Shown here piece after piece: positions 15,439 to 23,368 of a stretch of 29,937 bases of DNA. The notes beneath the pieces are model-generated. The model saw nothing but the letters and a program-made list of their open reading frames with translations, searched no databases and was not told the DNA's origin. This stretch comes from an uncultured Lachnospiraceae bacterium (GTDB taxonomy: Bacteria; Bacillota; Clostridia; Lachnospirales; Lachnospiraceae), in the NCBI GenBank assembly GCA_900551235.1, contig URUU01000026.1:1-29937 (forward strand). The letters run 5' to 3'. A program made the translations under genes and the position numbers. Each line of letters begins with the position of its first letter. The first letter of the stretch is position 1.

Positions 15439-16878
15439 TTATGCCTGATCCAGGATTTCTTTCAGGATCTTATTGACGCCTGCCGGATCTGCTTTTCCTT
15501 TCATGGCTTTCATGGTCTGACCTACCAGAAATCCGATCGCTTTTTTCTTGCCGCCTTTGTAATCGGCTACCGACTGTGGATTCTCAGAAATAATCTGCTC
15601 GATAGTGGCCTTAAGTGCACCTTCATCGTTCACCGTTTTCAGTCCATGTTCTTCGATATAGGCTTCCGGATCAACATTCTCTTTGAAAATCTGCTCAAAG
15701 ACTTCTTTCGCCACCGAACTGTTGACCGTTCCGGCATCTGCAAGATCTACCAGTTTTGCCAGATTCTCCGGTGCAAAAGAAAGATCTTCCGGATCCATGC
15801 TGTTTTCTTTTAACAGTCGCAGGGTCTCACCCATCAGCCAGTTGGATACTTTTTTCGGCTTTTTGCAGATTGCTGTTGCCGCTTCAAACAGATCCGCCAT
15901 ATGTTTGGAGTTTGTGATGATCTGTGCATCGTAATCAGGTATATCAAATTCTTTTTTATAACGTTCCAGTTTCTCGCTGCGAAGTTCCGGTTGGCGTGCC
16001 TTCACCTCTGCGATCCATTCGTCGCTGATCACAACCGGTGTCAGATCCGGATCCGGAAAATAACGGTAGTCCTGGGCATCTTCCTTGGAACGCATGGTAA
16101 AGGAACTTTCTTTGTTGTCATCCCATCTTCTTGTCTCCTGAATGACCTTTCTGCCCGCCTCGATCAGCTCGATCTGACGCTCTCTTTCGCCTTCGATCGC
16201 ATGGGCAATGGCTTTGAAAGAATTCAGGTTTTTCATTTCGGTTCTGGTGCCAAACTTTTCGGTTCCGGCTTCACGCACGGATAAGTTGACATCGGCACGC
16301 ATCGAGCCTTCCTGCAGTTTGCAGTCCGATGCTCCGAGATACTGGATGATCTGACGCAGCTTTTCCAGATAGGCAATCACTTCTTCGGCACTTCTCATAT
16401 CCGGCTCGGATACGATCTCGATCAGCGGCACACCGCTTCGGTTATAGTCCACTAAAGAACAGTCCTCCCACTCATCGTGCACCAGTTTTCCGGCATCCTC
16501 TTCCATATGGATCTCGTGGATCCCGATGATCTTTTTGCCGCCGGCTGTCTCGATCTCCACACCGCCGTCATGGCAGATCGGCAGATACAGCTGTGAGATC
16601 TGATAGTTCTGCGGGTTATCCGGATAAAAATAATTCTTTCGGTCGAACTTGCAGTACTGATGGATCTGACAGTTTGTTGCAAGCCCTACTGCCAGTGCAT
16701 ATTCTACTACCTGCCTGTTCAGTACCGGAAGGGAACCCGGCATGCCGGTGCAGACCGGGCAGGTATGGGTATTTGGTGCACCTCCAAATGCAGTGGAGCA
16801 GGCACAGAATATTTTTGTTTTGGTCGCAAGCTCTACATGGACTTCCAGGCCGATCACGGTTTCATACTGTTTACTCAT
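15439..16878 (-). CDS. gatB: Asp-tRNA(Asn)/Glu-tRNA(Gln) amidotransferase subunit B
   Basis: A 479-residue subunit that binds the mischarged tRNA, phosphorylates the aminoacyl carboxylate with ATP and amidates it with ammonia delivered from GatA. The N-terminal cradle domain shows VIGLEVHVELATKTKIFC, a Cys-based metal site (CPVC near residue 45) and DYNRSGVPLIEIVSEPD. The C-terminal helical and YqeY-like tail (about 335-479) ends in GFLVGQTMKAMKG. The start at 16878 follows GGGGAGG and lies 1 bp after the gatA stop. It is the last gene of the aspS-gatCAB operon. I see no clear terminator after it. Confidence 0.97.
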   Translation of the reverse strand: MSKQYETVIGLEVHVELATKTKIFCACSTAFGGAPNTHTCPVCTGMPGSLPVLNRQVVEYALAVGLATNCQIHQYCKFDRKNYFYPDNPQNYQISQLYLPICHDGGVEIETAGGKKIIGIHEIHMEEDAGKLVHDEWEDCSLVDYNRSGVPLIEIVSEPDMRSAEEVIAYLEKLRQIIQYLGASDCKLQEGSMRADVNLSVREAGTEKFGTRTEMKNLNSFKAIAHAIEGERERQIELIEAGRKVIQETRRWDDNKESSFTMRSKEDAQDYRYFPDPDLTPVVISDEWIAEVKARQPELRSEKLERYKKEFDIPDYDAQIITNSKHMADLFEAATAICKKPKKVSNWLMGETLRLLKENSMDPEDLSFAPENLAKLVDLADAGTVNSSVAKEVFEQIFKENVDPEAYIEEHGLKTVNDEGALKATIEQIISENPQSVADYKGGKKKAIGFLVGQTMKAMKGKADPAGVNKILKEILDQA

Positions 16879-16879
16879 C

Positions 16880-18364
16880 TTATTTTGCCTCCCCTTCTGC
16901 TGTTTTTGCAAGCTTTGGTGCTTCGTATTTCCTCGTCTGTTCATAAGCATACGCCGCACGGATGATATTCTTTTCTTTGAAGCAGTCCCCGATCAGCTGC
17001 AGACCGATCGGCAGCCCTTTTGCATCTCTTCCGCACGGAACACTCATGCCCGGAAGTCCTGCCAGATTGACGGAGATCGTATAAATATCGCCAAGGTACA
17101 TCTTCAGCGGATCACTTAAAGAATCCCCGATCTTCGGTGCGGTATTCGGTGCCGCCGGACCTAAGATCACATCGTATTTTTCAAATGCTTTGTCAAATGC
17201 TTTTTTGATCAAAGCTTTTGTGCGAAGTGCCTTCAGATAATATGCATCGTAATATCCGGAACTCAGTACAAAGGAGCCAAGCATGATACGACGTTTTACT
17301 TCCGCTCCGAAGCCCTCAGAACGTGTCTTTTTGTACATGTTGTGCAGTCCTTCGTAATCTTTTGCACGATAGCCATATTTCACGCCGTCAAATCTTGCCA
17401 GATTGGAGCTGGCCTCCGCACAGGCGATGACATAATAAGCCGGGATTGCATATTCTACGAGACTTAGATCAAACTCTTCTACGATTGCTCCTTTTTCTTC
17501 CAGCACTTTTGCCGCAGCCAGAATCGCCTCTTTGACTTCCGGATCCAGTCCTTCTCCGAAATAATCTCTCGGAATACCGATCCGCATGCCTTTTACATCG
17601 TCCACAAGAGCAGAAGTGAAATCATAATCTTCCCGTTTTACGGAAGTGCTGTCTTTTTTATCGTAAGATGCAATCACTTCCAGGATTGCCGCACAGTCTG
17701 TCACATCTTTTGCCACCGGTCCGATCTGATCCAGAGAAGAACCGTAAGCAATCAGGCCATAACGGGAAACGGTTCCGTACGTCGGCTTTAATCCGGTCAC
17801 ACCGCAGAAAGAACTCGGCTGACGGATCGATCCTCCGGTATCGCTTCCAAGTGCAAAGAGAGATTCGCCTGCTGCCACGGCTGCACAGGAACCGCCGGAA
17901 GAGCCGCCCGGTACATGTTCCAGATTCCATGGGTTTCTGGTCACACCATAGGCTGATGTCTCAGTCGTACTTCCCATCGCAAATTCGTCCATGTTGGTCT
18001 TGCCGATGATCACCGCTCCGGCTTTTTCCAGATTTCTGACTGCTTCCGCCGTGTAAGTCGGTTTGAAGTTTGCAAGGATTTTCGAACTGCAGGTCGTCAG
18101 TACTCCTTCTGTACACATATTGTCTTTGATGGCTACCGGAACGCCTGCCAGCGGACCTCGCAGCTCTCCTGCATCGATCTTTACCTGGATCTCTTCTGCC
18201 TTTTTCAGTACTTTTTCTTTCTCTTCCAGTGTCACATATGCGTGAACCCCTCCTTCCACTGCTTCGATCTGTTCCAGTACGGCACTTACAGCTTCTGCAA
18301 CTGTAATCTCTTTCGCTTTGATCTTTTTGCCAAGCGTCACTGCTGTCAATTCTGTTATCTTCAC
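16880..18364 (-). CDS. gatA: Asp-tRNA(Asn)/Glu-tRNA(Gln) amidotransferase subunit A
   Basis: A 494-residue amidase-signature enzyme that hydrolyses glutamine and channels ammonia to GatB. The Ser-cisSer-Lys triad is in place: Lys80 (VAIKDN), Ser155 (GGSSGGS) and Ser179 (TGGSIRQP). The full length fits the family. Translation starts at a GTG with AGGAGG 6 nt upstream, 10 bp after gatC. GatC-A-B can make both Asn-tRNA(Asn) and Gln-tRNA(Gln). The operon partner AspRS and the Asn-type T-box suggest the Asn role is important here. Confidence 0.97.
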   Translation of the reverse strand: MKITELTAVTLGKKIKAKEITVAEAVSAVLEQIEAVEGGVHAYVTLEEKEKVLKKAEEIQVKIDAGELRGPLAGVPVAIKDNMCTEGVLTTCSSKILANFKPTYTAEAVRNLEKAGAVIIGKTNMDEFAMGSTTETSAYGVTRNPWNLEHVPGGSSGGSCAAVAAGESLFALGSDTGGSIRQPSSFCGVTGLKPTYGTVSRYGLIAYGSSLDQIGPVAKDVTDCAAILEVIASYDKKDSTSVKREDYDFTSALVDDVKGMRIGIPRDYFGEGLDPEVKEAILAAAKVLEEKGAIVEEFDLSLVEYAIPAYYVIACAEASSNLARFDGVKYGYRAKDYEGLHNMYKKTRSEGFGAEVKRRIMLGSFVLSSGYYDAYYLKALRTKALIKKAFDKAFEKYDVILGPAAPNTAPKIGDSLSDPLKMYLGDIYTISVNLAGLPGMSVPCGRDAKGLPIGLQLIGDCFKEKNIIRAAYAYEQTRKYEAPKLAKTAEGEAK

Positions 18365-18374
18365 TGTGTGCCTC

Positions 18375-18668
18375 CTATTCTACCGTTCGCGGTACTTTAT
18401 ATGTTCCGTCTTTTTCTGCCGGTGCATTCTTCAGCATATTGTCCCTGTCGTCGCCATTTGTGACCACATCTTCACGAAATACATTGTAAACCGGGAAAAT
18501 ATGGGACATCGGTTCTGCCCCTGTGGTATCCAGTTCATTTAATTTATCAATATAATCCAGCATGCGTTCCATATCTTTTTTGGCTGCTTCCCGCTCTTCT
18601 TTTGAAAGCTCCAGCTTCGCCAGAATGCCCACATACTCCATTGTCTCATCTGAGATCACATTTGCCAT
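18375..18668 (-). CDS. gatC: Asp-tRNA(Asn)/Glu-tRNA(Gln) amidotransferase subunit C
   Basis: A 97-residue stabilising subunit that wraps around the GatA-GatB interface. The sequence follows the GatC pattern: two N-terminal helices (VGILAKLELSKEER and MLDYIDKLNELDT), the conserved TGAEPMSH segment, and an extended tail with NVFREDVV and a final YKVPRTVE. The ATG has GGAG 7 nt upstream. It lies 74 bp after aspS, with no terminator between them. Confidence 0.96.
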   Translation of the reverse strand: MANVISDETMEYVGILAKLELSKEEREAAKKDMERMLDYIDKLNELDTTGAEPMSHIFPVYNVFREDVVTNGDDRDNMLKNAPAEKDGTYKVPRTVE

Positions 18669-18742
18669 GTTCTTTCTCCTCTCTTTTACCGCCGCATGCG
18701 TTCAGGAAGTCTCTGCTTTGCGGCTGTATCCTGCTCTATTTC

Positions 18743-20074
18743 CTATGGTTCCAGTCTGCTTAAGTCTCTCGGGAAGAGCGTTGTCTCTCTGACATTGTCC
18801 TCGCCGATCAGCTGCATCGTCAGCCGCTCCAGACCGATGCCGAGTCCTCCGTGAGGCGGCATGCCATGGCGGAAGGTATCAAGATACTGCTCCAGACCTT
18901 CGGTTGTTATTTTTTTGGCTTCCATCTTTTGAAGCAGCTGCGAATAACTGTGGATACGCTGTCCTCCGGTCGTAATCTCCAGTCCGCGGAACAGAAGGTC
19001 AAAACTTAAAGTAAATCTTGCATCCTGCGGATCATCCATCGCATAGAACGGACGTTTTTTGCTCGGATAATGTGTGATAAACACAAAATCTGCACCATAA
19101 TCTTCTTTGAACAGCTCACCGATCAGATGCTCTTCTTCCGGCTCCAGGTCGTATGGATTGCGGATTGTGCGGTTGTATTTTTCTGCGACCATCTCTTTTG
19201 CTTTGTCAAAACGCACTGCCGGGATCTTCGATACATCCGGAAGCGTGATGCCAAGCATATCCAGTTCTTTCTGATAATCTTTTGCCAGCAGTTTCATCGT
19301 ATGCTGCAAAAATCCGGTCTCCATTGCCATGATATCTTCAAATCCATTGATATAGCCCATTTCAAAATCAAGAGAAGTATATTCATTCAGGTGGCGTTTT
19401 GTGTTGTGTTTTTCTGCACGGAACACAGGTCCTGTCTCAAATACACGGTCAAACACGCCAACCAGCATCTGTTTGTAAAGCTGCGGGCTCTGCTGCAGGA
19501 TCGCCGGTCTGTGGAAATATTCCAGTTTAAAGAGGTTCGCACCGCCCTCTGCGCTTTTTGCTCCGAGCTTCGGTGTGTGGATTTCCGTAAATCCCTGTTC
19601 ATACAGGAAATCGCGGAAGCCGCGGACCAGACCTTCCTGGATCTTGAATTTTGCACGTTCTCTGACATTTCGAAGAGAGATCGGGCGCATGTTCAGTTTC
19701 GCTTCCAGTGAAGTATTCAGCTTCCATTTAGAAATCGGCAGCGGCAGCGGTTCATCCGGCTCGCTGAGCACTCTGATCTCTTTTAAACGAAGTTCAATGC
19801 CGTGTGCGGCACGCTCTTCTTTGCGGACCGTACCGACTACTTCCACGGCAGATGCCTCTTTAAGTTCTTTTAAGTCAAAGGCTGTCACACCTTCTTCAAA
19901 GACACACTGCACCAGACCGTCACGCTTACGCAGGATCACAAATGCCACATTTCCCATATCGCGGATCGTATGCACAGCTCCGTTTACTTTTACCTCTGTG
20001 CCTTCTGCCTGCTCAAGTAATTCACCAATCTCCAATGTTTCTGCCCTCTTTAGGCCTTCTAAATACTCCATCAT
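18743..20074 (-). CDS. aspS: Aspartate--tRNA ligase, archaeal-type, probably non-discriminating
   Basis: A 443-residue class IIb synthetase of the archaeal/eukaryal genre, lacking the large insertion of the usual bacterial AspRS (about 590 residues). An N-terminal OB-fold anticodon domain (about 1-110) is followed by the catalytic core: motif 2 FRAEKHNTKRHLNEYTSLD, the AspRS-type HYPSKKRPFY, and motif 3 GLGIGLERL. In the anticodon domain His35 (VHTIRD) occupies the place where discriminating archaeal enzymes carry Trp. His there is linked to accepting both tRNA-Asp and tRNA-Asn. With gatCAB downstream and a T-box with an Asn specifier upstream, it most likely makes Asp-tRNA(Asn) for transamidation. 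The start chosen is the first ATG of an ATGATG pair, 10 nt after AAAGGAG. Confidence 0.94.
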   Translation of the reverse strand: MMEYLEGLKRAETLEIGELLEQAEGTEVKVNGAVHTIRDMGNVAFVILRKRDGLVQCVFEEGVTAFDLKELKEASAVEVVGTVRKEERAAHGIELRLKEIRVLSEPDEPLPLPISKWKLNTSLEAKLNMRPISLRNVRERAKFKIQEGLVRGFRDFLYEQGFTEIHTPKLGAKSAEGGANLFKLEYFHRPAILQQSPQLYKQMLVGVFDRVFETGPVFRAEKHNTKRHLNEYTSLDFEMGYINGFEDIMAMETGFLQHTMKLLAKDYQKELDMLGITLPDVSKIPAVRFDKAKEMVAEKYNRTIRNPYDLEPEEEHLIGELFKEDYGADFVFITHYPSKKRPFYAMDDPQDARFTLSFDLLFRGLEITTGGQRIHSYSQLLQKMEAKKITTEGLEQYLDTFRHGMPPHGGLGIGLERLTMQLIGEDNVRETTLFPRDLSRLEP

Positions 20075-20123
20075 AGTCTTTCGTCTCCTTTCAACTTTTC
20101 GCTGTCCGGGAGAAGAATGAAAT

Positions 20124-20160
20124 AAAAAAGTCCCGAAACAGCACTGAACTGTTTCGGGAC
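20124..20160 (-). terminator. T-box attenuator terminator
   Basis: A perfect 12-bp stem GTCCCGAAACAG / CTGTTTCGGGAC is followed by six T residues, 50 nt before aspS. It would form when tRNA-Asn is charged and fold alternatively into the antiterminator when it is not. Confidence 0.93.
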
Positions 20161-20375
20161 GGATAAACTTTATCCGCGGTACCACCCGCCTTGCAGATGA
20201 ATCATCTGCCTCTCTTAACGTTTAACGCACGCTCACGTACCGCCCTACCTGTATCTCCTTCGAACGGTCTGCTCCGAAGTGTTCCCATCTTGCCGCTTCC
20301 GCCAAAAAGTGCTCTCAGTCGGTGACACTTTATTCCTGTCGGCTTTCACGGTCATGAGTCTTCATCCCAGCATTT
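20161..20375 (-). promoter_or_regulatory. T-box riboswitch, probable tRNA-Asn specificity
   Basis: The hallmark T-box sequence GGGTGGTACCGCGG lies at 20174-20187 on the minus strand, just before the terminator. Stem I can be traced upstream: AGGAATA, then AAGTG, an AG-bulge region CTGAGAGC, and a terminal-loop stretch TTGGCGGAAGC. GGGAAC follows at 20286-20281, then ACTTCGGAGC, where CACTT pairs with AAGTG. By position, the specifier triplet is AAC (20283-20281), an Asn codon followed by the usual A. The TGGT bulge would pair with the tRNA NCCA end. Placement of stem I is by eye. The T-box core and terminator are secure. Confidence 0.88.
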
Positions 20376-20379
20376 ACAT

Positions 20380-20440
20380 GATGCCAGGGGCAAAAGCCTG
20401 AAACCACGATGTGCTTGCACAAGAGTGGTTTTATGGCATC
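20380..20440 (-). repeat. Three-way-junction RNA element in the aspS leader
   Basis: An outer stem GATGCCA/TGGCATC (20380-20386 with 20434-20440) encloses two hairpins: GGC-AAAA-GCC (20389-20398), and AAACCAC/GTGGTTT (20401-20407 with 20425-20431) capped by GTGC-TT-GCAC. It lies 5' of T-box stem I, within the transcript. Half of it is repeated after gatB (15402-15423). I recall similar elements dispersed in Lachnospiraceae genomes but cannot verify this. Confidence 0.6.
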
Positions 20441-20475
20441 TCTTAATAATTTTATCATTATTTTTATGATTTCAA

Positions 20476-20504
20476 ATCATAGCACAAGTTTTTTCTGTTT
20501 GCAA
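20476..20504 (-). promoter_or_regulatory. Sigma-A promoter of the aspS-gatCAB operon
   Basis: TTGCAA and TATGAT are separated by 17 bp on the minus strand, with TG one base before the -10 (extended -10). It gives a leader of about 395 nt that contains the T-box. The gap from 20505 to 20554 is AT-rich, and I see no convincing terminator for dapL in it. Confidence 0.75.
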
Positions 20505-20554
20505 GTGTTTTTTTATAAAAAATATCGTGTATTTTTTAACAAGCACACTACTTT

Positions 20555-21769
20555 TTAAAGTTTCTTAATCCGGTCGATTGCCTTTACAGTATTCTCGTAA
20601 GTGCCAAACGCAGTCAGACGGAAATAACCTTCTCCGCTCGGTCCGAATCCGGAACCAGGTGTTCCCACAACATTTGCTTTTTCCAGCAGATAATCAAAGA
20701 ATTCCCAGGAATTCATCTGATCCGGAGTCTTCAGCCATACATACGGGGAGTTCACGCCGCCCGCAACGGTATAGCCGGCTTCTTTGAGTCCGTTGAAGAT
20801 ATAAGATGCATTTTTATGATAATATGCGATCTGTTCTGCGATCTGAGCCTTTCCGGCCTTAGAATATACCGCTTCTCCGGCTCTCTGGATGATGTAAGGT
20901 GCACCGTTGTATTTTGTGCCGTGTCTTCTTACCCAGAGTGCATGTAACTGTACATCGCCGCATTTGAGCTCTTTTGGGATAACCGTGTATGCAAGACGCA
21001 GTCCGGTAAATCCGGCTGTCTTGGAAAAGCTGCAAAGCTCGATGGCACAGGTTTTTGCACCTTCACACTGATAGATGGATACCGGAATATCTTTTTCTGT
21101 AATATAAGCTTTGTAAGCAGCATCGTAGATGATGACTGCACCTGTTTTGTTGGCATAATCTACCCAAACCTGAAGCTGTTCTTTTGTGATTGCCTCGCCG
21201 GTCGGGTTGTTCGGGAAACACAGATAGATGATATCCGGAGTTTCTTTTGGCAGTTCCGGGCAGAAATTGTTTTCTGCGGTACAAGGCATGTAGATCACAT
21301 CACTCCAGGTCTCACTTTTCGGATCATAAGTGCCGGTTCTTCCTGCCATAACGTTGGAATCCACATAAACCGGGTAAACCGGGTCACATACCGCAATTTT
21401 ATTATCCAGCGAGAATATTTCCTGAATATTTGCAGAATCGCTCTTTGCACCATCAGATACAAAAATCTCATCTGCTGCGATGTCACATCCGTAAGCTTCG
21501 TAATCATTCTTTGCGATCGTCTCACGCAGAAATGCATAGCCAAGATCCGGTGCATAACCTTTGAATCCCTCTGTTGTGGTCTGCTCATCAACTGCTTTGT
21601 GCAGTGCTTCGATCACGGCCGGTGCGATCGGCTGTGTCACATCACCGATACCCAGACGAATGATCTCTGCCTGTGGATTAGCCGCTGTAAATGCACTGAC
21701 TTTTTTCGCGATCGTAGAAAAAAGATAGCTTCCCGGTAACTTCAGATAATTATCATTTACTTTAAACAT
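20555..21769 (-). CDS. dapL: LL-diaminopimelate aminotransferase
   Basis: A 404-residue fold-type I PLP enzyme. It converts tetrahydrodipicolinate directly to LL-diaminopimelate with glutamate as amino donor, bypassing the succinyl or acetyl intermediates. The PLP lysine is Lys250 in CSFSKTAGFTGLRLAY. Family landmarks include SDGAKSDSANIQ near residue 105, CFPNNPTGE near 184, and PYVWLKTP in the C-terminal domain. The ATG has AGGAGG 5 nt upstream. It follows dapF by 115 bp. The pair covers two consecutive steps leading to meso-diaminopimelate for peptidoglycan and lysine. Confidence 0.97.
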   Translation of the reverse strand: MFKVNDNYLKLPGSYLFSTIAKKVSAFTAANPQAEIIRLGIGDVTQPIAPAVIEALHKAVDEQTTTEGFKGYAPDLGYAFLRETIAKNDYEAYGCDIAADEIFVSDGAKSDSANIQEIFSLDNKIAVCDPVYPVYVDSNVMAGRTGTYDPKSETWSDVIYMPCTAENNFCPELPKETPDIIYLCFPNNPTGEAITKEQLQVWVDYANKTGAVIIYDAAYKAYITEKDIPVSIYQCEGAKTCAIELCSFSKTAGFTGLRLAYTVIPKELKCGDVQLHALWVRRHGTKYNGAPYIIQRAGEAVYSKAGKAQIAEQIAYYHKNASYIFNGLKEAGYTVAGGVNSPYVWLKTPDQMNSWEFFDYLLEKANVVGTPGSGFGPSGEGYFRLTAFGTYENTVKAIDRIKKL

Positions 21770-21884
21770 ATGTGCCTCCTGTGATTCTCATTTCTGCCGG
21801 CAGTTCCGGCATTTTTATAAAGTGGATCTTCATTGCCCGCTTTTGCTTTTACTCATGGCAGCCTTTTGCACCTGCCCTGTATCG

Positions 21885-22724
21885 TTACACTTTAATTTCG
21901 CCATCGAACACGACTTCCGCAGGTCCCGTCATAAAGACCGTATTTTTCTGCTGATCCCAGGAAATCTCCAGATCTCCGCCGAGCAGTTTGATGGTCACCG
22001 GCTGATCTTTTGCCACATAGCCATTTAAAATGGATGCCACCGCCACTGCACAGGCACCGGTTCCGCAGGCAAGTGTCTCACCAGCCCCGCGTTCCCATAC
22101 GCGCATCTCAACGGTATGATCGTCCAGCACTCTGGAAAATTCTGTGTTGACACGATCCGGAAAACACGGATGCGTCTCAAAAAGCGGTCCGATCTTTTCA
22201 ATGTCCAGCCCTTGTACATCGTCTATATAAACAACTGCATGCGGATTTCCCATAGAAACACCGGTCATGCGATATTCCCTGCCGCCTGCCGTGATCGCTT
22301 CATTGATGACCTGCGGATTCTCCGATACGATCGGAATCAGGCCTGCATTTAAGATCGGTGCACCCATATCTACGCATACGCTCTTCGCCTTTCCGTTTTC
22401 CACCTGCAGTTTCACGTATTTGATGCCGCTCTTTGTCGCAATGCTGACTTCATCTTTATCTGTAAGTCCATAGTCATATACATATTTTGCCACGCAGCGG
22501 ATCCCATTTCCGCACATTGCTCCCTGGGAGCCATCAGAATTATACATATCCATCTCAAAATCTGCTTCCAGCGAAGGTTTGATCAGGATCAGTCCGTCTG
22601 AGCCGATCCCAAAGTGGCGGTCGCTGACCTTTCTGGCAACTTCTCCCGGATTCTCAACCGTCTCTTCCAGACAGTTGACATAGACATAGTCATTTCCTAT
22701 ACCCTGCATTTTTGTAAATTTCAT
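21885..22724 (-). CDS. dapF: Diaminopimelate epimerase
   Basis: A 279-residue PLP-independent epimerase converting LL- to meso-diaminopimelate. The two catalytic cysteines are visible in symmetric motifs: Cys71 (MCGNGIRC) and Cys220 (ACGTGAC). The substrate-binding GNDYVYV and GIGSDGLILI motifs lie in the N-terminal half. The ATG follows a GGATGG site. It lies 37 bp after the ANTAR gene and 115 bp before dapL. That gap holds a short perfect hairpin (TGCCGG/CCGGCA, near 21796-21812) without a T run, which might modulate expression between the two genes. Confidence 0.97.
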   Translation of the reverse strand: MKFTKMQGIGNDYVYVNCLEETVENPGEVARKVSDRHFGIGSDGLILIKPSLEADFEMDMYNSDGSQGAMCGNGIRCVAKYVYDYGLTDKDEVSIATKSGIKYVKLQVENGKAKSVCVDMGAPILNAGLIPIVSENPQVINEAITAGGREYRMTGVSMGNPHAVVYIDDVQGLDIEKIGPLFETHPCFPDRVNTEFSRVLDDHTVEMRVWERGAGETLACGTGACAVAVASILNGYVAKDQPVTIKLLGGDLEISWDQQKNTVFMTGPAEVVFDGEIKV

Positions 22725-22761
22725 CTGTTCGCCATCCTTTCCCGGTCTGCCTGATGACAGT

Positions 22762-23310
22762 TTAATACTTCATCAGGGCAAAAATCATTTTTGCTGTCTC
22801 TACCATATTGTTTCCACTGTCCATACTACATTTTTGCATATAACGATGTGCTTCTTCTTCTGACATATGGTTTCGCTCCATCAGCAGCTTTTTCGCATCC
22901 AGGATCACTTTTTTCTCTGCTTCGGAACGTTCCTTCGGCTGTGACTTCTGTCTCCTCCTGCGTCGATACATTCCGGCCGCCATCATCTCCAGCGTATTGG
23001 CAAGATCTCCGATACGCAGCGGCAGCGGCAGAGATACGATATCCCTGTGGTCGCAGGACTCCAGAATATGCATGGATGCTACCAAAAGCATCTGAAACGA
23101 AATTGCCAGACTATCCCTCAAATCCGCATACATCATATCGTTAAAACGGTATCCGCAGATCACAATGCCGTCTTCCAGATTGTCTGTAATCTGCAGTACC
23201 TGTGCACCGGTACAGCATACACCGGTCACGCTGTATCCATTTCTCGCCAGAAGGTTACGGATATTTTTCGCATCTTCCAGCTTTGGAAATACAACTATTA
23301 TGTTTACCAC
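22762..23310 (-). CDS. ANTAR-domain regulator with pseudo-receiver (NasT/NitR-like)
   Basis: A 182-residue protein with an N-terminal receiver-like fold (about 1-110), an Arg-rich linker (RRRRR at 116-120), a coiled segment and a C-terminal ANTAR RNA-binding domain (about 128-182, KKLLMERNHMSEEEAHRYMQ...). ANTAR proteins act as antiterminators on paired hexaloop hairpins. The receiver looks non-phosphorylatable: the usual Asp is Gly53 (VICGYRF), and the acidic pocket and the Lys-Pro are missing. The GTG start at 23310 has GGGGGAGG 6 nt upstream. It follows glnA by 58 bp. As I recall, glnA-nitR of Clostridium saccharobutylicum has the same arrangement, which suggests nitrogen control. Confidence 0.9.
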   Translation of the reverse strand: MVNIIVVFPKLEDAKNIRNLLARNGYSVTGVCCTGAQVLQITDNLEDGIVICGYRFNDMMYADLRDSLAISFQMLLVASMHILESCDHRDIVSLPLPLRIGDLANTLEMMAAGMYRRRRRQKSQPKERSEAEKKVILDAKKLLMERNHMSEEEAHRYMQKCSMDSGNNMVETAKMIFALMKY

Positions 23311-23368
23311 TGTAACCCTCCCCCTCTTGTATAATCTCAAAAATCAAGATACATCTCAGGAGGAAAAT

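Noticed and set aside
21769..21836. 23-codon minus-strand frame between dapF and dapL
   Set aside because: It has only a weak ribosome site, ends inside the dapL start and has no conserved features. The hairpin near 21796-21812 explains the sequence pattern better.
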